A stretch of 64,000 nt of DNA from Streptomyces sp. NBC_00569 (GTDB lineage: Bacteria; Actinomycetota; Actinomycetes; Streptomycetales; Streptomycetaceae), in contig NZ_CP107783.1 of assembly GCF_036345255.1 (NCBI RefSeq), positions 868,001 through 932,000 of the forward strand. Direction: 5' to 3'. Position numbers and translations under genes: made by a program. This document shows, piece after piece, positions 35,601-43,103 of this stretch. How positions within the stretch are numbered: the stretch's first letter is position 1; every line of letters begins with the position of its first letter. A model generated the notes under the pieces. The model searched no databases. It worked only from the letters and a program-made list of their open reading frames with translations, and was not told where the DNA came from.

Positions 35601-36704
35601 CTGATGGACGCGGCCCGGCAGACGCTGTTCCCGTTGTACGCGGGGCTCGTCACTCCCCTGTGGCTGCGGCTGCTCGGCATGAAGATCGGCCGTCGCGCCG
35701 AGGTCTCCACGGTCCTCGCCCTGCCGAGCCTCACCACGGTCGGCGACGGGGCGTTCCTCGCCGACGACACGCTGACCGCTCCGTACGAACTCGGCGGCGG
35801 CTGGGTCCGGATCGGGCGGGCGGCGATCGGCCGGCGGGCGTTCCTCGGCAACTCCGGCATGACCGGGCCGGGACGGAGCGTCCCGGACGGAGGTCTGGTC
35901 GGTGTCCTGTCGGCCACCCCGAAGAAGGCCAAGAAGGGCACCTCGTATCTGGGGCTGCCGCCGATGAAGCTGCCGCGCGCTCCCGAGGGCGGCGACCACT
36001 CGCGTACGTACGACCCGCCGGGGCGGCTGTTGTGGGCGCGCGGCGCGGTGGAACTGTTCCGGCTCGTGCCCGTCTTCTGCTCGGCGGCGCTCGCCGTGCT
36101 GACGGGCGGGGCGCTGTGTGCGCTCGCCGGGCCGGCGGGCGTGGGCTGGTGGGGTGCCGCCGCGCTGTCCGGGGCGGTGCTCCTCGGCGCGGGTGTCGTG
36201 GGCGCGTTGTCCGCGATCGCCGCGAAGTGGCTTCTCGTGGGCCGGCACCGGGCCGGTGAACACCCGCTGTGGAGCGGCTTCGTCTGGCGCGACGAGCTCG
36301 CCGACACGTTCGTCGAGGTGGTCGCCGTGCCGTGGCTGATCGGCGCGGTGCCGGGCACCCCGCTCATGACGCTGTGGCTGCGCGGCCTGGGCGCGCGCGT
36401 CGGCCGGGGCGTGTGGTGCGAGAGCTACTGGCTGCCGGAGACGGACCTCGTGACCCTCGGCAGCGCGGTCAGCGTGAACCGCGGCTGTGTGCTGCAGACG
36501 CACCTCTTCCACGACCGGATCCTGCGGATGGACAAGGTGACGCTCGGCGGGGGTTCGACGGTGGGCCCTGGCGGAATCGTCCTGCCGGGCAGTACGGTCG
36601 GCGCTCGCGCCACTCTGGGCCCCGCGTCCCTGGTCATGGCCGCGGAGTCCGTACCCGACGACACTCGCTGGCTGGGCAATCCGATCGAGGCCTGGCGGTC
36701 CTAG
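32634..36704 (+). CDS. Pls/PosA-type membrane nonribosomal peptide synthetase, predicted poly(lysine or related amino acid) synthetase
   Basis: A 1,356-residue single-module synthetase. Residues about 80-560 are an adenylation domain (A3 FTSGSTGKPKG near 225, YGPTEATVVA near 361, catalytic Lys in TRTSGKVDRAAL near 550). Residues about 575-650 are a carrier domain with phosphopantetheine Ser in IGGSSLAAAQL near 605. Three pairs of membrane helices follow (about 660-725, 900-970, 1135-1205), separating three soluble domains with hexapeptide-repeat character (e.g. LGGGSTVGPGGIVLPGSTVG). There is no condensation or thioesterase domain. This is the architecture of epsilon-poly-lysine synthetase Pls. 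Residues lining the A pocket, aligned by eye to PheA, read D-A-E-S-I-G-T-V-V-K, near the lysine code of bacitracin BacB. Glu at position 239 fits a cationic substrate. Ornithine or diaminobutyrate remain possible. Confidence 0.9.
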   Translation: MTTSDNGSDVPPPDGPPPGTVALDDATGVVVEHVTPPVEPPALIEPLDLTVAAPDAESFEDSAVGVRGGTALFTAGPAAPPRTLMNIFGASVRDHRDEVALDDGAKQLTYRALADEVENLRVRLALAGVRRGDRVGVRVPSGTNDLYIAILSVLAVGAAYVPVDAEDPDERAELVFGEAGVRAVISAGHDLTAWGPDGKEEGGARTPRGAADCLPGTDDDAWIIFTSGSTGKPKGVAVSHRSAAAFVDAEAALFLADEPIGPGDRVMAGLSVAFDASCEEMWLAWRNGACLVPVPRSRVRSGADLGPWLVEQDISVVSTVPTLAALWEPQVLDDVRLLIFGGEACPPELAQRLVTEGREVWNTYGPTEATVVACACLMTGEEPVRIGLPLDGWELAVVDEAGDPVPLGATGELVIGGVGLARYLDPAKDAEKYAPLVSLGWERAYRSGDLVKADPEGLVFLGRGDEQIKLGGRRIELGEVDAALQALPGVAGAAAAVRTARSGNQLLVGYVVTQDGWDRAEAVERLRAALPAALVPLLAPVESLPTRTSGKVDRAALPWPLPDLDSSTGPTEQLYGTEAWLAEQWAHTLGVSVTGAKDDFFAIGGSSLAAAQLTTRLRTRYPSAAVLDIYQHPTLRKLARHLEESAQGTQAHRDVEPVPLRAQVLQLLLLLPLFTLVGLRWCVALAALGNVLHWFGSYAWAQAVSWWWVAAGAAVLFSPAGRLALAAGGARLLLRGVGPGTYPRGGHVHLRLWTAERLAECSGATSLTGSWLLRYARALGARIGAEVDLHSLPPVTGMLKLGRGCAVEADVDLSGHWLDGDRLVIGAVKVGGGAVVGTRSLLFPGARVGKKAEVAPGSAVTGQIPTGQRWAGSPAVKLGKAKRDWPKQRPRRSYGWRLMYGASGLVLSALPVLAAVPALAVALRFVPAAAGLGEALRGALVAVVPAALAFGCAYALLLVGAVRLLSLGLRPGLHPTHSRTGWQSWTITQLMDAARQTLFPLYAGLVTPLWLRLLGMKIGRRAEVSTVLALPSLTTVGDGAFLADDTLTAPYELGGGWVRIGRAAIGRRAFLGNSGMTGPGRSVPDGGLVGVLSATPKKAKKGTSYLGLPPMKLPRAPEGGDHSRTYDPPGRLLWARGAVELFRLVPVFCSAALAVLTGGALCALAGPAGVGWWGAAALSGAVLLGAGVVGALSAIAAKWLLVGRHRAGEHPLWSGFVWRDELADTFVEVVAVPWLIGAVPGTPLMTLWLRGLGARVGRGVWCESYWLPETDLVTLGSAVSVNRGCVLQTHLFHDRILRMDKVTLGGGSTVGPGGIVLPGSTVGARATLGPASLVMAAESVPDDTRWLGNPIEAWRS

Positions 36705-36740
36705 ACGGGCGGAGACACCTTAAGGTCGGTCAGGGCTTCG

Positions 36741-38147
36741 ATGCGTACGGCACGGGGTGGGGGGCACGACACAGACACGTTGAGTACGGCGCAGGGAGTG
36801 GACACTTCAGTGAGCGGCCAGACAGCGGCTTCGGAGCCGTACTTCCCCGGCCACGGCGACCCCCGCTACCGGGTGCACCGCTACGAGCTGTCCCTCGACT
36901 ACCGTCCCGGCCCCAACCGCCTCGCGGGGAACGCCCGTATCAGCGCCATAGCGGGCCGGGCCCCGCTGACCGAGTTCCATCTCAACCTCGAGGCCTTCCG
37001 GCTCGGCAAGGTGCTCGTCGACGGCCGGCAGCCGCGCTTCACGCACCGGGGCGGCAAGCTGCGGATCCGGCCCGTGAAGCCGCTGCGGGCCGGCGCCGCG
37101 TTCACGGTGGAGGTGCACTGGTCGGGCAATCCGAAGCCGGTCAACAGCCCCTGGGGCGGGCTCGGCTGGGAGGAGCTGTCCGACGGCGCGCTCGTCGCGA
37201 GCCAGCCCGTCGGTGCACCGTCCTGGTTCCCGTGCAACGACCGGCCCGACGACAAGGCCGCCTACCAGATCTCCCTCACGGTCCCCTCGCCGTACACGGT
37301 GGTCGTGGGCGGGCGCCTGCTCACACGCACGACGAAGTCGTCGACGACGACCTGGGTGTACGAGCAGCCGGCACCGACGCCGAGCTATCTCGTGGGCCTC
37401 TCGATCGGCATGTACCAGACGGTCCTGCTGGGCGAGCCGGGGCTCGGCGGTGTGCCGCAGAGCGCATACGTGCCCGTGCGTCTGCTGCCGGAGTTCTCGC
37501 GGGACTTCGCCCGGCAGCCCGAGATGATGCGCCTCTTCGAGGAGCTCTTCGGCCCGTATCCGTTCGGTGAGTACGCCGTCGTGGTGGCCGACGAGGACTT
37601 CGACGTCCCGGTCGAGGCGCAGGGGCTTTCCCTGTTCGGCGCGAACCACGTGGACGGCGCGCGGGGCTGGGAGCGGCTCGTCGCGCACGAGCTCGCCCAC
37701 CAGTGGTTCGGCAACAGCCTCACCATCGCCGACTGGCGGGACATCTGGCTGAACGAGGGCTTCGCCAAGTACGCGGAGTGGCTGTGGTCGGAGCGCTCGG
37801 GCGGCCGCACCACCCAGGAACTGGCCGCCGCCGCACACCGGGAGCTGTCCGCGCTCCCGCAGGACCTGCTCCTCGCCGACCCGGGCCGCAAGTCGCTGTT
37901 CGACGACCAGGTCTACGAGCGCGGCGGGCTCACCGTGCACGCGGTCCGCTGCGCGCTGGGCGACGAGCCGTTCTTCCGCATGGTGCGCGACTGGGTCTCG
38001 GCGCACCGGCACGGCGTGGTGACCACCGAGGCGTTCACGGCGCACGTCGCCCGGTACGCGGCGGCGCCGGTCGGCGACCTCATGACGGCGTGGCTGCGCC
38101 GCAGGCCGCTTCCGCCGCTGCCCGCACCTCTCGTCCCCTACAGGTAA
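36741..38147 (+). CDS. M1-family zinc aminopeptidase next to the Pls-type synthetase
   Basis: A 468-residue metallopeptidase. The zinc site is complete, HELAHQWFGN plus the downstream Glu in IWLNEGFAKYAEWLW (HExxH-18-E), and the exopeptidase motif appears as the variant VPVEAQGLSLF in place of GAMEN. No signal peptide, so probably cytosolic or membrane-associated. It begins 36 bp after the synthetase stop, on the same strand. In epsilon-poly-lysine producers an M1-type peptidase (Pld) beside pls degrades the polymer, so that role is likely here. Starts: ATG 36741 (AGGG 6 bp upstream) is used; GTG at 36798 or 36810 are alternatives. A 10-bp palindrome ACCTTAAGGT lies in the gap. Confidence 0.88.
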   Translation: MRTARGGGHDTDTLSTAQGVDTSVSGQTAASEPYFPGHGDPRYRVHRYELSLDYRPGPNRLAGNARISAIAGRAPLTEFHLNLEAFRLGKVLVDGRQPRFTHRGGKLRIRPVKPLRAGAAFTVEVHWSGNPKPVNSPWGGLGWEELSDGALVASQPVGAPSWFPCNDRPDDKAAYQISLTVPSPYTVVVGGRLLTRTTKSSTTTWVYEQPAPTPSYLVGLSIGMYQTVLLGEPGLGGVPQSAYVPVRLLPEFSRDFARQPEMMRLFEELFGPYPFGEYAVVVADEDFDVPVEAQGLSLFGANHVDGARGWERLVAHELAHQWFGNSLTIADWRDIWLNEGFAKYAEWLWSERSGGRTTQELAAAAHRELSALPQDLLLADPGRKSLFDDQVYERGGLTVHAVRCALGDEPFFRMVRDWVSAHRHGVVTTEAFTAHVARYAAAPVGDLMTAWLRRRPLPPLPAPLVPYR

Positions 38148-38157
38148 GGAATCTCCC

Positions 38158-39393
38158 GTGGCTGACGGAACACCACGCTTCCCCCTGGATCCCACGCCCG
38201 TCCACGTGCCCGACGCCGTCCTGGAGGACCTGCGCCGGCGTCTCGACATGACGCGCTGGCCCGACGACGTCGGGAACGGCGACTGGTTCTACGGAGTCGA
38301 CCGCGGCTACCTCCAGGAGCTGGCCGAGTACTGGCTCCACAGCTACGACTGGCGCAAGGCCGAAGCCGCGGTCAACGCCTACGAGCACTACCAGGTGCGC
38401 GTGGACGGGGTCCCGGTGCACTTCATGCGCAGACCCGGGACCGGACCGAACCCCACCCCGCTCATCCTCACCCACGGCTGGCCCTGGACGTTCTGGCACT
38501 GGTCGAAGGTCGTCGACCCGCTCGCCGACCCCGCGGCCTTCGGCGGGGACCCGGCCGACGCATTCGACGTCATCGTCCCGTCCCTGCCCGGGTTCGGCTT
38601 CTCGGCGCCGCTGCGCGACCACCCCGACATGAACTTCTGGAAGGTCGCCGACCTCTGGCACACCCTCATGACCGACACTCTCGGCCACACCCGGTACGCG
38701 GCCGGAGGCTGCGACATCGGCGCCCTGGTCACCGGTCAGCTGGGCCACAAGTACGCGGACGAACTGCTCGGCATCCACATCGGATCGGGCCAGAAGCTCA
38801 CCTTCTTCAACGGCGACCGGGCCTGGGACCTGAGCGGCGGCCAACCCATCCCCGACGGACTTCCCGACGACATCCGCGCCGGGATCCTGGCCCTCGACCG
38901 CCGCTTCGCCTCCCACCTCGCCGTCCACGTCCTCGACTCCAGCACGCTCTCCTACGGTCTGAGCGACTCTCCCGTCGGCCTGCTCGCCTGGATCCTGGAG
39001 CGCTGGGTCAGCTGGAGCGACCACCACGGCGACATCGAGACCGTCTTCACGAAGGACGATCTCCTCACCCACGCCACGATCTTCTGGGCCGGCAACACGA
39101 TCGGCACGTCGACGCGGTACTACGCGAACGCCAACCGCTACCCGTGGACGCCCGCCCACACCCGCACGCCCGTGGTCGAGGCCCCCACCGGACTGACCTT
39201 CGTCGGCCACGAGAACCCGCCCGGCGTCACGACCGCGCAGCAGCGCGTCGACAACTGGCTCGCGAGCGACCGTGCCGACTGGTACCACCACGTCAACGTC
39301 AACGCCCATGACGAGGGCGGGCACTTCATCCCGTGGGAGGTCCCCGACGCCTGGGTCGACGACCTGCGCCGCACCTTCCGCGGGCGGCGCTGA
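38158..39393 (+). CDS. Epoxide hydrolase family protein (EHN domain)
   Basis: A 411-residue alpha/beta hydrolase with the N-terminal EHN segment of microsomal-type epoxide hydrolases (VPDAVLEDLRRRLDMTRWPD). The oxyanion HGWP is in ILTHGWPWTFWHWSKVV, the nucleophile Asp in GGCDIGALVTGQL and the catalytic His in DEGGHFIPWEVP. Substrate unknown. The GTG start is only 10 bp after the M1 peptidase stop with AAGGAA before it, so it is probably the last gene of the synthetase operon. How it fits with a polyamino-acid system is unclear. Confidence 0.88.
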   Translation: MADGTPRFPLDPTPVHVPDAVLEDLRRRLDMTRWPDDVGNGDWFYGVDRGYLQELAEYWLHSYDWRKAEAAVNAYEHYQVRVDGVPVHFMRRPGTGPNPTPLILTHGWPWTFWHWSKVVDPLADPAAFGGDPADAFDVIVPSLPGFGFSAPLRDHPDMNFWKVADLWHTLMTDTLGHTRYAAGGCDIGALVTGQLGHKYADELLGIHIGSGQKLTFFNGDRAWDLSGGQPIPDGLPDDIRAGILALDRRFASHLAVHVLDSSTLSYGLSDSPVGLLAWILERWVSWSDHHGDIETVFTKDDLLTHATIFWAGNTIGTSTRYYANANRYPWTPAHTRTPVVEAPTGLTFVGHENPPGVTTAQQRVDNWLASDRADWYHHVNVNAHDEGGHFIPWEVPDAWVDDLRRTFRGRR

Positions 39394-39411
39394 GCGGCTG
39401 CTCCGGCCGCT
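39393..39411. terminator. Small bidirectional hairpin between convergent genes
   Basis: A 6-bp stem AGCGGC / GCCGCT with a 7-nt loop covers the stop region of the epoxide hydrolase gene and the 3' end of the convergent YciO-type gene. Confidence 0.4.
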
Positions 39412-40030
39412 ACTCGAACCGCGAAGGATCGCCCGCCCCGCGCCGGACGATCTCCGTCCCGCCGCCGGAGAAGTCGATGACCGTGGTCGGCTCGGTGCCG
39501 CAGTCACCGGAGTCGACCACGACATCCACCTCGTGGTCGAGCCGCTCCTTGATCTCCCAGCCCTGCGTCAGCGGCTCTTCCTCGTCGGGCAGGAGCAGCG
39601 TGCTGGACAGGATCGGCTCGCCCAGTTCGGCCAACAGGGCCTGCACGACCGCGTGGTCGGGGATCCGGACGCCGACCGTCTTCTTCTTCGGGTGCAGCAG
39701 CTGGCGCGGCACCTCCTTCGTGGCGGGCAGGATGAAGGTGTAGCTGCCGGGCGTCGCCGCCTTGATCGCGCGGAACACATCGTTGTCGATCTGCACGAAC
39801 TGCCCGAGCTGGGCGAAGTTCTGGCACATGAGCGTGAAGTGGTGACGGTCGTCCAGGTGGCGGATCGCCCGGATCCGGCTGATGCCGTCCCGGCTGCCGA
39901 GCCGGCACCCGAGCGCGTAGCAGGAGTCGGTCGGATACGCGACGAGTTCGTCGGCACGGATGCTGTCGGCCACACCGCTGATCGTGCGCCGCTGGGGATT
40001 TTCGGGGTGTACGTCGAAGTACTTCGCCAT
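39410..40030 (-). CDS. YciO-type L-threonylcarbamoyladenylate-synthase-family protein
   Basis: A 206-residue protein of the Sua5/YciO/YrdC family. It opens with a YciO-like start (MAKYFDVHPENPQRRTI) and the nucleotide-binding stretch ELVAYPTDSCYALGCRLGSR; the strand GSYTFILPATKEVPRQLLHP and the motif KTVGVRIPDHAVV follow. Sua5/YrdC proteins make threonylcarbamoyl-AMP for tRNA t6A; YciO relatives have weak or different activity, so this may be an accessory copy. The ATG at 40030 is chosen because sequence further upstream is non-homologous. It diverges from the MFS gene at 40150. Confidence 0.85.
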   Translation of the reverse strand: MAKYFDVHPENPQRRTISGVADSIRADELVAYPTDSCYALGCRLGSRDGISRIRAIRHLDDRHHFTLMCQNFAQLGQFVQIDNDVFRAIKAATPGSYTFILPATKEVPRQLLHPKKKTVGVRIPDHAVVQALLAELGEPILSSTLLLPDEEEPLTQGWEIKERLDHEVDVVVDSGDCGTEPTTVIDFSGGGTEIVRRGAGDPSRFE

Positions 40031-40149
40031 TCGCCGAGTGTAGTGGCCGAGGGCGTGAATGGATCTCGGAACGGGGGCGGCGCTCCCCCGAAAGCAGTCG
40101 CCGAAAACAAGTGGCATGCGTTCGTGCGCCCCGCATAGCTTGTCCGCCC

Positions 40150-41628
40150 GTGACCGATGATCCGACGGCCCCCTCCGAGTCCCCCGAGCGCGACGCCCGG
40201 CATTGCCGCAGTGACGGCATCGAGGGTGGGGCGGTGGCCGAGCGGGGGACGTCGCGGTCGGAAGTCGCCGCCGGGGACGGGCTGTTCGGCAGGAAGTACG
40301 CGGCGGCCACCGTGAGCTTCGCCGCGGTGATGTTCCTGACCGGGTTCGCCGCACTCGCCGTGATCCCGACGCTGCCCGCGGCCGTGCGGGACCTGGCCGG
40401 GGTGTCCCTGTATCCGCTGGTGGCGGGATGCTTCGTGGCCGCGAGTCTGCTGGGCGGGGTCCTCGGCGGCGACTGGGCGGACCGTGCCGGGGCCCGCAGG
40501 CCGCTGGCGGCGGGCGTGGTGCTCGCGGTGCTCACGCTCCTGATCTCGGCCACGAGTACGACCGTCTGGCAGTTGGCGGCCGGGCGTTTCCTCGACGGGA
40601 TCGCGGCCGGGATGATCGCGGTGTCGATCAACACCGCCATCGGCCAGACCTACCCCGACCGTCTGCGGCCGCGCGCCCTGTCCCTGATGAGCACGTCCTG
40701 GATCATCCCCTCGCTCGCCGGTCCCCCACTCGCCGGACTCGTGGCCGCCTGGTGGTCCTGGCGAGCGGTGTTCTTCGGTCTGGCCGCGCTGACGCTGCTC
40801 CCGGCGCTCGCGGTGGTCGCGCTGCTCAGCAGCCGCTCCCGGCAGTCCGCGCCGACGTACCGGGGCGACGAGGCGCGGCGGCCGCCGCTGCTCGCGGCGG
40901 CCCTGGTGAGTCTGGGTGCCGCGCTCGCGCAGTACGCCACGTCGGGCTGGAGTGTGCGCAACCTGGTGTGCGGGGCGGTGGGGGTCGCCCTGCTGTGCTC
41001 GTTCGTGCCACGGCTGTTGCCGCGGGGCACGTGGCGGGCGGCGCGCGGTCTGCCCGCGTCGGTGCTGCTGCGGGGCCTGACTTCGGGCGCGTACTTCACG
41101 CTGGAGGCGTTCGTGCCGCTGATGCTCGACACCGAGCGGCATGTGTCGGCGGTGCTGACGGGTCTGGCGTTCACGGGTGCGGCGCTCGCGTGGGCCGCGT
41201 CCTCGTGGGTGCAGGGGCACCTCCTGGACGGCGTCGCCCGCCATCGCCTGGTCGCGGGCGGCGCGCTGGTGCTCGCGGCGGCGCTCGCACTGGCGGCGGC
41301 CGGGGCGCTTCCCTGGATGCCCGCGCTGACGGCGGCGTCGACGATGGTCATCGCGGCCGTCGGCATGGGAGCCCTCGTCCCCTCCCTCACTCTCCTGTCA
41401 CTCGCGCACAGCCCGGCCGAGCGCCAGGGCTGTGCCAGCGGCGCGATGCAGACGAGCCAGAACCTGGGCCAGGTCGCGGTCCTCGGCCTCGCCTCGGCCG
41501 TGTTCAACCTCTTCCTGGGCGTCGGCTCGTCCGGTCCTGGCGGCTACGGTGCCGCCTTCGCGCTGCTGCTCGTGCCCAGCGTGACGGCCGCGGTCCTCGC
41601 GGCCAGGACGCGGGTCGCCCAGGCCTGA
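40150..41628 (+). CDS. MFS transporter (DHA1-type)
   Basis: A 492-residue major facilitator with 12-14 hydrophobic helices. The cytoplasmic loop 2-3 motif A appears as GGDWADRAGARRPLAAG, and helix 5 has the exporter motif C-like SLAGPPLAGLVAAWWSWRAV. These features suggest a proton-driven drug or metabolite exporter. The N-terminal 50 residues are charged and cytosolic. Start GTG at 40150 has no ribosome site but lies about 10 bp after a catagct -10-like element, so the mRNA may be leaderless. Substrate unknown. Confidence 0.85.
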   Translation: MTDDPTAPSESPERDARHCRSDGIEGGAVAERGTSRSEVAAGDGLFGRKYAAATVSFAAVMFLTGFAALAVIPTLPAAVRDLAGVSLYPLVAGCFVAASLLGGVLGGDWADRAGARRPLAAGVVLAVLTLLISATSTTVWQLAAGRFLDGIAAGMIAVSINTAIGQTYPDRLRPRALSLMSTSWIIPSLAGPPLAGLVAAWWSWRAVFFGLAALTLLPALAVVALLSSRSRQSAPTYRGDEARRPPLLAAALVSLGAALAQYATSGWSVRNLVCGAVGVALLCSFVPRLLPRGTWRAARGLPASVLLRGLTSGAYFTLEAFVPLMLDTERHVSAVLTGLAFTGAALAWAASSWVQGHLLDGVARHRLVAGGALVLAAALALAAAGALPWMPALTAASTMVIAAVGMGALVPSLTLLSLAHSPAERQGCASGAMQTSQNLGQVAVLGLASAVFNLFLGVGSSGPGGYGAAFALLLVPSVTAAVLAARTRVAQA

Positions 41629-41683
41629 CCGACGTGCGAAAAATCCCGTGCGCACAGGACGCGCCGAGGTGTTGGATGAGCCC

Positions 41684-42322
41684 ATGGTGTCTTCCGACCG
41701 ACTGCTGGCCTTCGCGGCCATGTCGTTCCTGCTGATCGTGATTCCGGGCCCCAGCGTGCTGTTCGTGATCGGGCGGGCGCTGTCACAGGGGCGCCGTGCC
41801 GCGCTGACCACGGTCGTGGGCAACACGCTCGGCGCCTACGTGCTCGTCGTGGCCGTGGCGCTCGGTGTGGGTGCCGTCGTGGAGCGCTCGGTCCTCGTCT
41901 TCACTACGCTGAAGCTCGTGGGCGCCGCGTATCTGGTGTACCTCGGCGTCAAGGCGGTGCGTCAACGGCGATCACTGCAGACCGCGTTCACCGGTGACGG
42001 GGTCGCGCACGGCAGTCTGCGTACGTTGTGGGAGGGGTTCGCCGTGGGTGTGGCCAACCCGAAGACGATCGTGTTCTTCGCCGCCGTGCTGCCGCAGTTC
42101 GTGGATCGCGGCCAGGGGCACGTCACCCTTCAGATGCTGCTGCTCGGCCTGGTCTTCAACGTCATCGCGGTGGTGTCCGACAGCGTGTGGGGCCTGATCG
42201 CGGCGACGACGCGGAGCTGGTTCGCCCGCTCGCCGCGGCGGCTCGGCATGGTCGGCGGTGTCGGTGGGCTCACGATGATCGGCCTGGGTGTGACCGTCGC
42301 GGCCACGGGCCGTGCCGACTAG
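41684..42322 (+). CDS. LysE/RhtB-family translocator
   Basis: A 212-residue exporter with six predicted helices and the family start FAAMSFLLIVIPGPSVLFVI, followed by GRRAALTTVVGNTLGA. The segment GFAVGVANPKTIVFFAAVLP is the LysE/RhtB second-half signature. Members export amino acids such as lysine, threonine or homoserine. It is 5 kb from the Pls-type synthetase but separated by other units, so a link to lysine metabolism is only a thought. The ATG at 41684 is preferred over a GTG 36 bp upstream. Confidence 0.88.
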   Translation: MVSSDRLLAFAAMSFLLIVIPGPSVLFVIGRALSQGRRAALTTVVGNTLGAYVLVVAVALGVGAVVERSVLVFTTLKLVGAAYLVYLGVKAVRQRRSLQTAFTGDGVAHGSLRTLWEGFAVGVANPKTIVFFAAVLPQFVDRGQGHVTLQMLLLGLVFNVIAVVSDSVWGLIAATTRSWFARSPRRLGMVGGVGGLTMIGLGVTVAATGRAD

Positions 42323-42336
42323 GGACGTTCGCCTGC

Positions 42337-42960
42337 CTACGGCGCGAGTGCGACGCCCATCGAGTTGGCCCCGATGGGCCTCGGTGCGCCCTTCTCGTAG
42401 AAGACGTCGAGTGCCGTGATCGTGAATCCGGCCTCCGTCAGCAGGTCGGTGATCGGGCGCGTGAGGTGACAGCCGCCGAAGAGCCGCTTGTTCACCGGTT
42501 CCATGCGTCGCTGCCAGCGGCGCACGTTCTCGTCCTCTTTCGGCGCGAGCCCGTGCTCCAGGAAGTGCAGTGTCCCGCCGGGCCGCAGCACACGGCGCAC
42601 TTCGCGCAGCGCGGCCCCGGCGTCGGGGATGGTGCACAGCGTCCACGTCGACAGGGCGGTGTCGAAGCTGTGGTCCTCGAAGGGCAGCGACTGGCCGTCC
42701 GGGCCCGCGCGGCGCACCGGGACGGCCGCCGCGCGGACCCTCTCGGCGGCGAGTCGCCATCCGACGTCCGAGGGTTCGATCGCGACGACGCCCTCGACGG
42801 TCGACGGGTAGTAAGGGACGTTGTGTCCCGTGCCGAACCCGATCTCCACGACTTGGCCCCGCAGCCCCTCGCAGACCCGCCGTCGCAGCGGTGCGGCCAT
42901 CCTCACGCCACAGGCGACATCGATGATCCGGGGCAGCACCTGCTCGGCATAGAACCCCAC
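42337..42960 (-). CDS. Class I SAM-dependent methyltransferase
   Basis: A 207-residue small-molecule methyltransferase. Motif I is VVEIGFGTGHNVPYYP, the ribose-binding acid is in VAIEPSDVG, motif II region SFDTALSTWTLCTIPDAG and motif III LRPGGTLHFLEHG. The C-terminal ends with a substrate-cap segment (GCHLTRPITDLLTEAGFTIT). Substrate unknown; similar proteins act on phospholipids or quinols. The GTG at 42960 has GGAGGG 7 bp upstream, which decides the start. It is convergent with the LysE gene. Confidence 0.87.
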   Translation of the reverse strand: MGFYAEQVLPRIIDVACGVRMAAPLRRRVCEGLRGQVVEIGFGTGHNVPYYPSTVEGVVAIEPSDVGWRLAAERVRAAAVPVRRAGPDGQSLPFEDHSFDTALSTWTLCTIPDAGAALREVRRVLRPGGTLHFLEHGLAPKEDENVRRWQRRMEPVNKRLFGGCHLTRPITDLLTEAGFTITALDVFYEKGAPRPIGANSMGVALAP

Positions 42961-43103
42961 GGCGGCCCTCCAGGTCTCGTTCCCAGCATGGCACCGCGGC
43001 GGCCCGGGGGCGACGTTGCCGAACCGCGATCTTCCGGACCGCAACCATGAATGTTCCCGAGCGGTCCTCTCCGTAGCTCTACAGGAGACCCAGGAGGAAC
43101 GCC

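Noticed and set aside
34736..36512. Two long minus-strand open frames inside the synthetase gene
   Set aside because: Arg/Pro/Ser-rich shadow sequence; the plus-strand synthetase is continuous and has domain structure throughout.
41684..42322. LysE exporter as the lysine or polymer exporter of the Pls-type locus
   Set aside because: It is 5 kb away and separated by genes on both strands; family membership alone does not support the link.
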